The position numbers and the translations under genes were made by a program. This document shows, one piece after another, positions 37,049 through 49,737 of a DNA stretch of 64,000 nucleotides (positions are counted from its first letter, which is position 1; each line of letters begins with the position of its first letter). The stretch is from Aspergillus flavus (Eukaryota; Ascomycota; Eurotiomycetes; Eurotiales; Aspergillaceae), in NCBI RefSeq assembly GCF_009017415.1, contig NC_092409.1, positions 2,046,001 to 2,110,000 on the forward strand. Reading direction: 5' to 3'. Below the pieces are notes generated by a model. The model was not told the origin of the DNA and searched no databases. It was given only the letters and a program-made list of their open reading frames with translations.

Positions 37049-39651
37049 ATCTTACTATTTTATATTAATAGAATTATTTGAAATATAATTTTTTAATTTC
37101 TTTAATATATAAGTATTTAATATACATATTTTAATTATTTTATAAGATCTAAATTATTTATTCTATAGCTTTTAAAAGTCTTTATTATAAAGTAATATTT
37201 AATTATTTTTTTTAAATTATATAATAAAATCTTACTATTTTATATCTTTAATTATTGAATTATATATATTAATAGATATTTATTTATTAATATTTTAAGA
37301 TATATTTTAGATTAAAATCTATTTTTTAAATTATTAATTTTTTTATTTTTGAATAGTCTTAAATAAACTTTATATAATAAATAAAATAGATTTACTTTTA
37401 ATATTAGATAATAATAGATATATATTATAAATATAGCTTATAATAATATTTATTTTATAATTTTATAGATTTATCTATTAGTATCTTTATAAATATTTAT
37501 TTAATACTAATTTTTTTATTATTTTATAATTAATAAAGATTTTTTTATATAAAAAATATATAATTTTTTTATTAATAATTTTTATTAATATTTTTATTAC
37601 TATTTACTTTATAATATAATTTATTACTATAATAATATATTAATTACTATTAAAAATTATTAATAATTTATTTTTAAAATAGTTTAATATTTTTTTTTAG
37701 TACTATAGTTATTTATCTTTAAAAAACTTTCAAAGATTTTATAATATTTAATAAATTATATAATTATTATTTATTGTATAATAAATTTTTTTTAAATATT
37801 AAACTATTATCGATTATTATTTATTTTTATTAAAACTTTTTTTAAAGATTAAAATTTTTTTATAGATATTTTGATTAATATATTTAATTATAATATAAAA
37901 TGTTTTATAATATTAATAAAATCTTTTTTAATAAAATTAAATTTTTTATTTAATATATTATATACTATAGTCTTTTTTTCATAATATTAAATTTTTAAAT
38001 TATATTTTAAAATTTTTTAATTTAATAAATGCAATATTTTAAATATATTTTTATAGTATTTAAATATTATACATTATTATAATCTATTACTATAAAATAT
38101 AGTCTATAGACGCGATAATAATAGTAAGAAATAATTTATATTAATTTAAAAATATTTAGTATAGTTAAAAATAGTAATTATAGTATAAAAAATAGATAAA
38201 AAAATTAGTTAATAATACAAAAATTATAGTTAAAATATATACTAAAAACTATATCTAATTAATAATAGAAGATATTAATAATTATTTTAAATTAATATTA
38301 AAAACTACTAATAACTGTATTATTATAGAAAGATTTAAAGCTAATATTAATATATAACAAAACTATATAATAATAATAAAGATTAATTATAAAATTGAAA
38401 TTAAAGTAGTAGATAGTAAAATTATAGAGAAATATTATATAAAAAAATAGAAACTTATAAAATTTATCAAAGTCGCGTTATAAAAAATAGATATTAATTT
38501 ATTTCTATATTTTACTATTATAAACTAGATATTTCTACTATTAGATAAAACTAAGCTATAGATTAGTAACTAATAATAAAAATAAATAAATATTATTTTA
38601 GTAATATCTCCATTAAATAATAAATTATTTATTTTAAAATTAAAAAGGTTTTATATTAAAATATCTCTAGTGCTTATATTTATTAAATATAAATAAAATA
38701 TAATTAAATATTTCTTAGAAATATATGGTATCTATAATATACTATTAATTAATAATATTTATTTTTTATTATAATAATTAAATAACTCTAAAATAATCTA
38801 ATTAATTAAATATTATTATTACTATTAAAATTATAAAAATAATAGTCTATTTTTATTTTTATTAATAAATCGAGTATTATTATAATATATTAATTATTAC
38901 TTAATTTAGTATTAAGAATAAATTAATTACTAAATAATAATAGACCTTAAATTATATTAATAAGTATTTAATATTTATTAAATAGAATAGATATATCTAG
39001 ATTATATAGATTTAATATCTAGTTAATAATAGATAATCTATAGTCTTATATCCTTTAAATATATTATTAGATATTATTTATATACTACTAACTTGATTAG
39101 TCTAATTTTAATTATATTAAGACTAGTATAGTATTTTATTATAATATAAATAATTAGAGAGAAAAAAATTATAGATTATAAAAAGAAAGTTATAGATATA
39201 CTATAAAATAAAAATTATTTTATAAAAAATAAATATAGTTAAGTTAAAATAAATATAAAATAATTAATAGTAATATAATAAAATGAAAGATGTAATAAAG
39301 TAAAAGATATAATAAAATAAAATAAATAAACTGTAAGATAAAATAAAATAAGATAAATTAATAAGTTTTATAAAAATAATCTATAATTATTTATAATACT
39401 AGTTAACTATTTTTTTCTTATTTATTAAATTTTATATATAAATATTATTTATTTATATCTATTAATTATTTTCTATACTAAAGCTTTTTTATTTAAATTA
39501 ATATTTAATAATAAAGATTTTAGATTTTCTAAAGTATTATATATATTTATTAATAGTTTATTTAATTTTCTAATAATTATTTTTATTAGAGAAATTATTA
39601 TTAATTATTTATAGAAATTAAATAAATTATTAATTATATAGATCTATAACG
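37049..39651. other. AT-rich RIP-degraded DNA, unassigned
   Basis: No domain or terminal repeat was recognised. A purine-rich TAAAA-type low-complexity stretch at about 39275-39370 (AAGATATAATAAAATAAAA style) resembles the ends of the repeats at 49.5 and 53.2 kb. Surviving CGCG motifs lie at 38111 and 38474. Confidence 0.45.
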
Positions 39652-39653
39652 TA

Positions 39654-39691
39654 ATCGGTAAGCACCCTATATATATAAGCACCCTGCGCAC
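39654..39691 (+). repeat. Left terminal inverted repeat of Fot1-like element
   Basis: 38 bp paired with 41483-41520. The sequence GGTAAGCACCC, an alternating TA run and GCACCCTGCGCAC are almost unmutated, and ACCACCCACC follows just inside. Confidence 0.85.
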
Positions 39692-40689
39692 ACCACCCAC
39701 CATATAAGAAATTTAAATAATTAAAACACTATAAATTTAGATTTCTATATAAAAATAAGTAGTTCTATTAATTTAAGTAGTATATAATTTTATAACTCTA
39801 TATATTATAGCTTAAATATTTAGATAGAGCGCGTCTAGAAACTAATTTAATAGATAGAGATTTATTAATTTATATAACTTTATCTATCTAATTTTAGTAT
39901 TTAAAAAGGATTTAAGCTTTAAATATTAATATATCTTTTTTAAAAATAATTTATTTAATAAAGTACTTTTATTTTTTAAACTATTTTTTATATATAATCT
40001 AATATTACTCTAATTAATACTTTAATATTATTATATTATTTATAGCTTATTTAATATCTTTAATTAATTAATCTAAACTAGTTTTAATAAATAAATTAAG
40101 GTTATAAGATTAATTTTTAAGTAGCTTTTTAAATATAGATTTTAATTTTTTTAACTATTTAATTATATAAAATATTTTAAATATTAAATTATTTTAACTA
40201 CTAGATCTACTATTTAAAAATATAAAAATTTTAAATTAAACTATTATCTAAAAAAAAAAATATACTTAAAGCTTAAAGAAACTAGACTAATAACTCTAAA
40301 AATATTATAGATATTATTTTTAATAAAAATCTTTATATAGATTTAAAAATATATTTTTAAAAAATTAAATTTATTAATATAATTAAATCTATAATATATT
40401 TTAGATTTAATTAGATTTTTATATAAATTTTTTAATAGTAAAAATATAGTAATATTAAATAATTAAAATTTATAAAAAATATATATAGATATATAGATTA
40501 GTATAATATTATTCTCTATATAAATCTAATTAAATTAAAATATTAAATAACTATTATAATTATTTAAAATAAATAAATAATATTTTTCTATAGATTAATT
40601 AATAGTATAAAATATAAAATAATTCTATAATTAATATAGATTAATCTTATTATTTATTTAATTATTAAAATTAATCTTAATTCTTTAAT

Positions 40690-40930
40690 TAAAAAAATAT
40701 TTTTATTTTTATATTAAGACTCTATATATATTTTATTTTTAAAAATATTATAAAAAAATAAAATTTATCTATTAAAATTAATATATTCTATAGTAATAAT
40801 CTATTTCTAATTTTTTAATTATAATAAAAATAGTTTTTTTAGTATATTAAATCTAATAATAACTTTAGCTATAGCTATTAGATTTATTATAAATCCTATT
40901 TTATTAAAATTATAGATATTATTTAATACT
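40690..40930 (-). pseudogene. Fot1/pogo transposase relic (DDE_1 region)
   Basis: On the minus strand around 40920-40890, ATCTATAATTTTAATAAA translates as IYNFNK, the mutated form of the first catalytic Asp motif (NFDE). IAKVIIR and TIEYIN follow in family order. The catalytic Asp is lost and stops interrupt the frame. Confidence 0.75.
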
Positions 40931-41482
40931 ATACTATATTTTTAAATAATTTTATTTATTTATTTAAATTAAATATTTAAAATTTTAGAATTTTCTATTT
41001 TAATATACTAATAATTATAGTAATATATAAAGTAAAATTTAAGTTTAAATATATAGTTAATAAAGTTATATATCTATTTCTTCTCTATAGTAGTAGAGAG
41101 AGAAATAGTATTACGCTTTAAAAATAGAATATTAGCTATTTCTTTTATATATATAGATTAGAAAGATACTTTATATTTATTTAATAATAGAATCTATTAT
41201 TTAAGCGATTTCTTTTTACTAGTAATTAATTTATAAATATTAATATATTTATTATTTTAAAAAAAGATTTTTTTAAAATAATTGTATTGAGTATATTGAG
41301 ATATATTAAATATTTTAACTATCTTTTTTAAGCTATTGATTTTATTTTTTTTAAAAATAGAAAATAGCTGATAGGATTCGGCCTTTCTATTTATTATATA
41401 ATTTTAAGGATTTAGATATTTTTAGTAGTATAGCTAATATTTAAATTATCTAAGAAATTAAGACGTGTTGCAAATGCGGGTA

Positions 41483-41520
41483 GTGCGCAGGGTATTTATA
41501 TATATAGGGTGCTTACCAAT
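41483..41520 (-). repeat. Right terminal inverted repeat of Fot1-like element
   Basis: Its reverse complement is ATTGGTAAGCACCC..., matching 39654-39691 except for C/T at base 3 and GC/AT at bases 26-27. Confidence 0.85.
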
Positions 41521-41522
41521 TA

Positions 41523-42834
41523 TATTAATAACTAATTTTAATTATATAATAAAAATTATTAAATAAATCTTTTAAATTAAAAAAATCTATTATATATATT
41601 AGCTATTTTATTTAAAAATAGTAAAAAAACTAGTATATTATTATATAAATTTTATTAATTTTTTTTATTAAAAGATAGTAGCTTTTATATAAATATAGAT
41701 AGATATATTTAACTATTAATATTAAAATTAATTATTTTATAGAATTAATTATAAATTATTTTTATTTATATTTGTATAAAATAAATATCTTTTCTATATT
41801 TATTTTTATTAAAAATACTTTTTAAAATTTATTAATAAACTTAATATCTCTATTTATTATAAATTATATAGAAATTATCTGATTATAATAAAAAAAATAT
41901 AATAATTATTTTTTTTATTATTATATAAACTATGTTATATTTTTTAATATTAATTTATTGTATTTTATAAATTTATTATAAAATTTATTATTATAATATA
42001 GAATAGAATTAGCAATATTAATATAAATAAAAAAAATTATAAAATATATAACAATATATTTTATTAAATAAATAGATTAAATAATTTATATAATATATAT
42101 ATAGTAATTTTTTTAAATATATAATTAATTTATTTATAGCTATTAAATATTTATTTAAATTTTAATAATAATTATTTTTATATAGTATTTTAAAAAAAAG
42201 ATTTAATTAATAGCTAGAGAATATATAGTTAAAGATTTTTTTAATAATTAATTCTTTTTAATTATATATAAAATATTATTATTTTTAATATGAAATAGAC
42301 TAGCTAATATTAATTATTATTTATAAAATTAAATTATATTTAGTATAAAAGAATATAATAATTATCTTTATATATTCAATAGATAGACTTTTTAAAATCT
42401 AATAATAATTTAATTAATAAATAAATAGAGTATTAAAATTAATTATTTTTTTACTTAAAATTAAAATATTAATTATAAAAAAATACAATAATATATTAAT
42501 AATAAATAGTATTAAATTTATACTAATTTTAATAAATAATATTATAAAATTTTAATATTTATAAATTATATTACTGTACACTATTATTTTATAATTTTGT
42601 TTTAAAGATATCTAGATTAATATATAAGTATAGAATTAAATTAAAATATATTAAAAATTATAATTTTATAAATTTAAATTATATTTCTTTAAATAATTTT
42701 TTATTAATTAATATAAAGTTAAATAAAGAGATAAACTATAATTATATAATATAAAATTTATTAAAAGTTAATATATTTTTAAATAATAAAATCTTATAGT
42801 TTTATAAAAAATCTACTTTTATTATATATTATTT
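41523..42834. other. AT-rich RIP-degraded DNA, unassigned
   Basis: 1.3 kb with no readable domain. It is presumably the element into which the Fot1 copy inserted, together with sequence left of 39652. Confidence 0.4.
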
Positions 42835-45800
42835 AATAAAATATTTTAAATAATCTATTATATCTAAATACTATTTAAAACTTTTTAAAATAGTTTAAAG
42901 AATAATTATTTATATAATCTAAAGTTTATTATCTAGTATAAAAAAATCTTGATTAATTATTATCTATTTTAATAGATATATATTTAGAAAATTAATATAT
43001 AATTTTTTTAATTTTAATTCAATATTTATTTCTATTTATTTATTAAATATTTAAATTAAATAAATAATATATAAATTAAGTATAATAAAAACAATAATTA
43101 TATTATTAATATATATTTAATAAAATTTTATAAATTTTATAAAATTAAAATCTAATATTTATTAAATAATAATATTAAATTAATAAATTCTATAATAATA
43201 ATATAAAATTACTCTTATTCTTTATAAATAATAATTATTAATTATTTTTAATAATTAAATTATATAAAGAATTAATAAAAAATTTTTAAAATATTAATAA
43301 CTATAATATAATAATATTGCTATATTAAATTTAAAATTTTATTTTATAATAGAACTAAATATAAATCTAATTTTATCTATTAATTTTATTATATATTAAC
43401 TACTACTCTTTTTTTTATTATTTATTTATTAATTTTACTATTCTAAACTAATTTATAAATAATAAATAATAAATAAATAAATAATATATATTTAATATAT
43501 TATAATATCTTTCTATAATTATATAATTTATCAAATATTCTATCTATTATAGTATAGTTATTTAACTCTATTCTATAAATTTTTAATTTAAATAATTTAA
43601 ATTTTTAATTATTTCTAAATACAATATTTATATACTAATTCCCTAGTATATTAACTATTGAATTTAATTTATTCTATAGATATTTATATAGATTAATAAA
43701 TTATTTTAATTAATTATAAATTTCTTAATGTTTTATATATATTATTATACTATTATTAAATATTATTTTTTTATTTTTTATAGATTAAATAGTATTTAGT
43801 AAAATTAATAATATTTTCTTATATAAATATTATTCTAAAAGTTTAATATTTTATTTCTTTTTTTCTATATCTTTATTTATTATTATTTCTATATTATTAA
43901 TATTTAATATAGATAATAGAATTATATAAATTATTAATTATTTTTATATAAAAAAATTTAAGTTAATTAAATATAAATATATAATTAATTTAATTTTATT
44001 AACTAGTTTAAAAAATAGATCCTTATTTTTAAGTAATATATATTTTATATATACTAGAATTCTAGTTTTTAATTAAAAAAATATAATTATATATTTAATA
44101 ATATATATTAGTATAATAATTATTTAATATAGTTTAATCTATATAGTAATAGATATTAATATACTTTAATAAAATTAGATTATTATTAATTTAATATTAA
44201 AATTAAATAAAAATTCTTTATAATTTAATATATCTATACTAATTAAAAATTCAATTTTAACTTTTTTACTTAATTAAATTTTAACTATTAGCTTTATATA
44301 TATATAATTAAATAATAAATTAAAAGAATATAAATTAAATCTAATAAATAAAGTTAAAATATATTTAAATTTAATATCTAATATTAGTAAAATTGATATC
44401 TATAATAAAAGATTTAATAAAAACTTTATTTATTATATTTATTAAATAATTAATATTCAGATATATATTATATTATAAATCTATAGATTTAATACCTATT
44501 TTAATAATACTATACTATTAAGATTATAAACTTTTATTTTATACAGTAAACTCTAAATAATTAAATTTAATAATAATTAGATTTTTTAAAATTCAATTAT
44601 TTATTTAAAATCTAGTATACTAATTTAAATATATATATATATATAAACTATTTTTTACATTAAATCCTTTACTATATAATATATATATAGATAAAATTAT
44701 TAATATTAAATATTTAAATATTCTAAAATTTATAAAAAAAAAGGTTATTAATTTTTTTAATTAAATAATTATTAAAATTAAAATAGTCTTTTAAAAAATA
44801 TCTTATAAAATTTTTATTTTAATTATAATTATAATTATTAATTAATTATATATTATATTATTATTATAATATAATAAATAATTAATTTAATTAAATAAGA
44901 CTTTAATTTCTATAAATAATTATTTAAATTAATAATCTTAATCTAAATACTTTTTTATTATTTAATATCCTGTTTTTAATAATAAATAAAAATTATATTT
45001 ACTTTATAACTATTATAGAGACTACTATATTTATATTTATTAATTATACTAGAATATTAATTAATTTTTTTTATTATTAATATAAAGATTAATATTTAGT
45101 AGTAAATTATTAAGAAATTTAATAGAAATAGTTCTAATTTATTTATTAATCTATAATTATTAAATTAAATTATTAAAAAATATTGTTTATTAATTTTTTA
45201 ATTTAATATAATTAAATTAATTAATTCTATACATAAAATTAGTTCTAGATTTAATTTTTGAAATATAATTATAGAATGCGATTATATCTATTATTAAAAA
45301 AAATATTAATATATAGTTTATTTAATAAATTATAGTTAAATTTTCTATAGTTTTAATTTTAAATTTTAAATTTATTAGATAATTAATAATTTCTTATATA
45401 TAGACATAATATTTTATTAAATTTTTATTTTAAATTTTAATTATTTAAAAAATTATTCCAAAATAATTATTTTAATAAATTTTAAAATATCTTTTTTAAA
45501 ATATAGACTTTATATATTTTATACTAGTATTAACTAATTAAATATATTCTTAATATAAATAACTTTTATATTATAAATTATTCTTTAAATAAATAATTAT
45601 AATATATATTTAGTTTATATATTAAAATATTTATATATTAACTTTTATAAGTTAGATAATATTTCTAATATTTATAACTTAAATTATTTAACTATTAGTA
45701 TATATTATCTCTATTTAAAAAATAGAGTATATAGAGATTATTTTTAAAGTTAATTAATTTAAATATAAACTGGTCTAAAATTACTTTATATAATAATATT

Positions 45801-48800
45801 TATAGATTAGCTTTTATTATAAATTTCTTTTTATAATTAATAATATTTTTAAATTAATTAATAAAGATATATATATTTTTATAGTAGATTTAATTATTAA
45901 TCTATTTAATAGAGATATTATCTTATATATCTAGCTAAAAGTAATTAATTCTTTCTATTTTTTATTAATTTACTATTCTATTATAAATATTAAATAATAG
46001 AATTAATTATTAAGAAATATTTATATTTAAGTAATTATTATTTCTAGAGTTATTTATAGTTAATAGTATTTAATTTTAAAAAAATTACTAATTCTAAAAC
46101 TACTATTTTTAAAATTAATAGTCTATTAATAACTAATAGTTTAACCTATGTATTATATTTTGTCAAATCCTCATGGAATAGAAATTGTTGATTATCTTAG
46201 AAAGAGATTCTAACTATCTAACTATCTAACAAAGAGACACTTTAGTACTAGACTTAATTAGAATCTCATAGTTAAGATATCTCTCTAGATTTTACGCTAT
46301 AGAAGCTAATATAATTCTTTAATTAAATATTATTTTTAATTTTAAAATATTAATAGTCTATAATATTATTTCTTTTTTATACTCGTAAGGATCTTATAAT
46401 TTAGAGCTTTAATTAATATATCTACTATATTATTCTTTAATAATATAAATTTTAAATAAATCTTATTAATTTATAGAAGATGTTATATAAAAAAATCTTA
46501 ATTATTAATCTTTTTTCTAATTAATATATATTTACTATATTAAAAGATTTTTATACTATTTTAGCTATTTATAGAAATAATTAATTTATTATTATTTATA
46601 GTTTTTAAATTAATAGATAAATCTAGTATTTTTAAGTATTTTTTAATAAAAAAGACTTTTTAATTATAGTAATATATGAAGAACTTTATAATTATATTTA
46701 ATAATATTATAAAAGTCTATTTATATAAAGTCTATAAATAAAAGACTTCTATATATATTATAATTATATTTTTAATTCATTTTTATTTTTATAATCTTAA
46801 TATATTATATAAATATAGATCTTTAATGTATATATATAATTTATATTTAATTTAATTTTCAAATAATTTATTATTTTTAAATATTTAAATATATTTATTA
46901 TAATTTTTTAATTTATTTTAATGACAATATATATTTAATATTACAGTAAAAGTACTATATTTTTAATATTAAATTTAATTTTAGTTATAAACTAGTTAAG
47001 TTTTTTAATTAAATATTAATATTTTAAAAGATTACTAAAAAATTTAGTATTCTATTTTTTTTACAGTTTAAATCTATAAAATGTAATATTTAAAATAATT
47101 AATTATTTTTATTATAATAAATATTTTTTAAATATATATAAATTAAAAAAGTGATATAGAATCTTTTTTATAATTTTTAACTATATTATATTTTAAAAAA
47201 ATAAATTAATTTATTTATTTTTTTTAAAAGCTTTTTTTAAAAAACTTTTAATTTAATTAATTTTTTTTAAATTTCATTATAATAATTATATTATTTAATA
47301 TATATTATTAATATAATATTATTAAATATAAAAATATAAAAATCTTTTTAAAATATATTTAAAATCTATTTTTTAATTGTTTTTAAAGATTTTATACTAT
47401 AGATTTACTATTTTTTATAAATTATATAAAATCTAATTAAATTAATATATTTAATTATTATTCTTTTTTATAAAATTTATTAATTAATATATAAAAATGG
47501 AGAAAAATAATATTATACTATTTTTATTTTAATCTTTTATAGTTATTATAATAAAAAATAATTTTAGAGATATTTTTTTATTATTAAAATATATATCTAT
47601 TTGTAATTAATTTTAAAGTATTAGAAATTATTATATATTATTTAATAAATTTTAAAATTAATAATATAATTTTTTTAATTAATCTTTAAATTAAATATTT
47701 ATTTATCTAGTAAAATGTATATATTTTTTTAATTTTTTTATAATATTATATATTGAGCTTTATAATTTTTTAATTTTAAATATATATTATATTTTTCTAA
47801 TATTTTATAAAAAAATATTAATATTTTAATAGAATTTCTAGAGATTTTAATTTTATAGATTTTTAAATAAGAAATTTAATTAATATCTATTTATATAATA
47901 GTTTAAAAGTTTTTTATATTATAAGTTTTTTAATTTTTAAAATATATTTTATAAATCTATTTTTTTTAATTATATAAATACTTTTTTATTATATAATTAA
48001 ATTTTATATTAAATTAAAAATAATTAGATTAATTAATAATTTTAAGATTTTTTTAAAATTTTATTTTTATATAAAGTCTTTTATAGTATATTACTTTAAA
48101 ATTTTAATTAATTTAATTATTTTATTTATTTATAGAACTATTATATTATATTTAATAGATTTTTTATTTTAAAATTATAAAACTTTAAAATTATATAAAT
48201 TTAATCTATAATAATCTCTAGAAATATAATAAATTATTTTTTAAAACTATTAAATTTTATAGAATTTGAAAATAATTTAATAAACCTTTTTTTTTATAAA
48301 ATTTTTTAGAATTATAAATATAAATTATTTTAATTTTTTAGATTTAAAATTACATTTAAATATATAATTCTTATTAAATATAATATTATAAGATTTTTTA
48401 ATATAATTCTTTTTAATATCTATACTTTTCTCATATAACTATTATTTTTTTAAAAATTCATAAAATATTTAATTTATATATATAATTATAATACAATTAA
48501 TATTTATATATAATTATATTTAATATGGTCTTTTTTAATAAAATAAATTACTTAGATATTCTGATTCTTATATTAATTACATAAAACTAAAAATAATTTT
48601 ATAAACTAGAATTAATTATTATTAATTTTTTTAATTTTACTATTTATTTTAAATATATAAAAAATATTAATTTCATTTTGTATATTTTTGTTAGACTTTT
48701 TTATTTATTTATTAAAATTATTAAATTTTTTATTATTTAAATATTAATAAATAATATATTTTTCTATTATATTACAATATTTTTAATTTATTTTTATTAA

Positions 48801-49737
48801 AGTATTTAAAAGTTGTTTTTATTATAAAGTATTATAATATATATTATTACTAAATTTTAATTTAATATCTAGTAATAATTAAAAATAAGATTAATCTAGA
48901 TAATTAGTATATTTAACCTCATTAAACTATAGATAAAATAGTTGATACTTATTTTTATAGTAGATTCTTTAATAATACTACTAAAAATATTATTAATAAA
49001 TCTTTAATTAAATTTATTAACAATATTACTAATTTTATAGATAAATATTAATCTATATCTATAGATATACTATATTTTAAGAATTATATATAAGAATATA
49101 AATAAACTTTGAATCTTTTTAATAGATTTTATATAGATAAAATATAAAGTTTAGATAATAATTAAACTATTGTTTATTTTTAAATTCTAATATTTTAAAT
49201 AGAGCTTTTTTTAAAAAGTTTTAATAGTATAATATAGATAAGATCAATTAATATTTTAATTTAATAGATAGAAATAATATTTAAATAATAATAAAAAAGC
49301 AGAGTATATTTTTTTAATAAAATTAATAAGATATAATATTTTAGTATTAAATTAATTATTAAATAAAAATAAAGCTAATAAACTAAAATAATATAAAATA
49401 ATCTAGTACATTAGCTTAATAATATATTACTTAATTAATATATAAACTATAGTAGTATAATAATAATAGTAAAATAATATAGATAATTATAAAGTAATAT
49501 AATAATAATAAAATAAATAGAATAAAATAAATAAATAATAATTAATTAAATATAACACTAGATCTAGAGATCTCTAAATTAATAAAAGATATACTACTAT
49601 AATATTAAGATATTAATATATTATTTATTATTTATTAATTTTTATTTAATAATTATTAATTAGCTTTCTATTGACTAACTAGAGTTATTTACTAAAATTA
49701 ATTATATAGAATTTAATAACTTCTAGGTTTTAACAAG
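42835..49737. mobile_element. Unidentified repeat E, copy 1, split by a copia insertion
   Basis: From AATATTTTAAATAATCTATTAT (42835) to about 46160, and again from about 48840 to 49737, the sequence is collinear with copy 2 at 49738-53480. The shared end contains ATCTAGAGATCTCTAAATTAATAAAAGATATACTA and CTAGAGTTATTTA, preceded by a TAAAATAAATA low-complexity stretch. No coding domain could be read, so the class of element is unknown. Between the two parts lies a truncated minus-strand copia. Confidence 0.6.
46161..48840 (-). mobile_element. Truncated minus-strand copia inserted in repeat E copy 1
   Basis: It begins TGTCAAATCCTCATGGAATAG, the least mutated copia LTR in the window (46161 to about 46271). 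The adjoining 46272-46420 is the reverse complement of the copia 3' end at 31290-31428. Homology with the 27-31 kb element runs on, for example near 47470 versus 30200. At about 2.7 kb it lacks the 5' part, and no second LTR was found near 48.84 kb. The right edge is approximate, set by where repeat E resumes. Confidence 0.7.

Larger units (their letters stand above)
39654..41520 (-). mobile_element. Fot1/pogo-type DNA transposon with preserved 38 bp terminal inverted repeats
   Basis: The element is 1867 bp, the size of Fot1, and is flanked by TA (39652-39653 and 41521-41522), the Tc1/mariner-superfamily target duplication. The left end ATCGGTAAGCACCC... matches the reverse complement of the right end over 38 bp with three mismatches, all transitions. 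Each end carries the direct pair AAGCACCC/AAGCACCC or its mutated form. The minus strand encodes a dead DDE_1 transposase: translated through about 40930-40700 it shows IYNFNKIGF for the family IYNFDETGF, then IAKVIIR and a TIEYIN segment. The interior is RIP-degraded while the ends are GC-rich. The homologous element at 57875-59680 supports the limits. Confidence 0.85.

Noticed and set aside
41075..41108. Inverted repeat CTATTTCTTCTCTA / TAGAGAGAGAAATAG as a functional hairpin
   Set aside because: It lies inside the Fot1-like transposase region and is not kept in the second copy near 59260, so it is probably coding-sequence coincidence.
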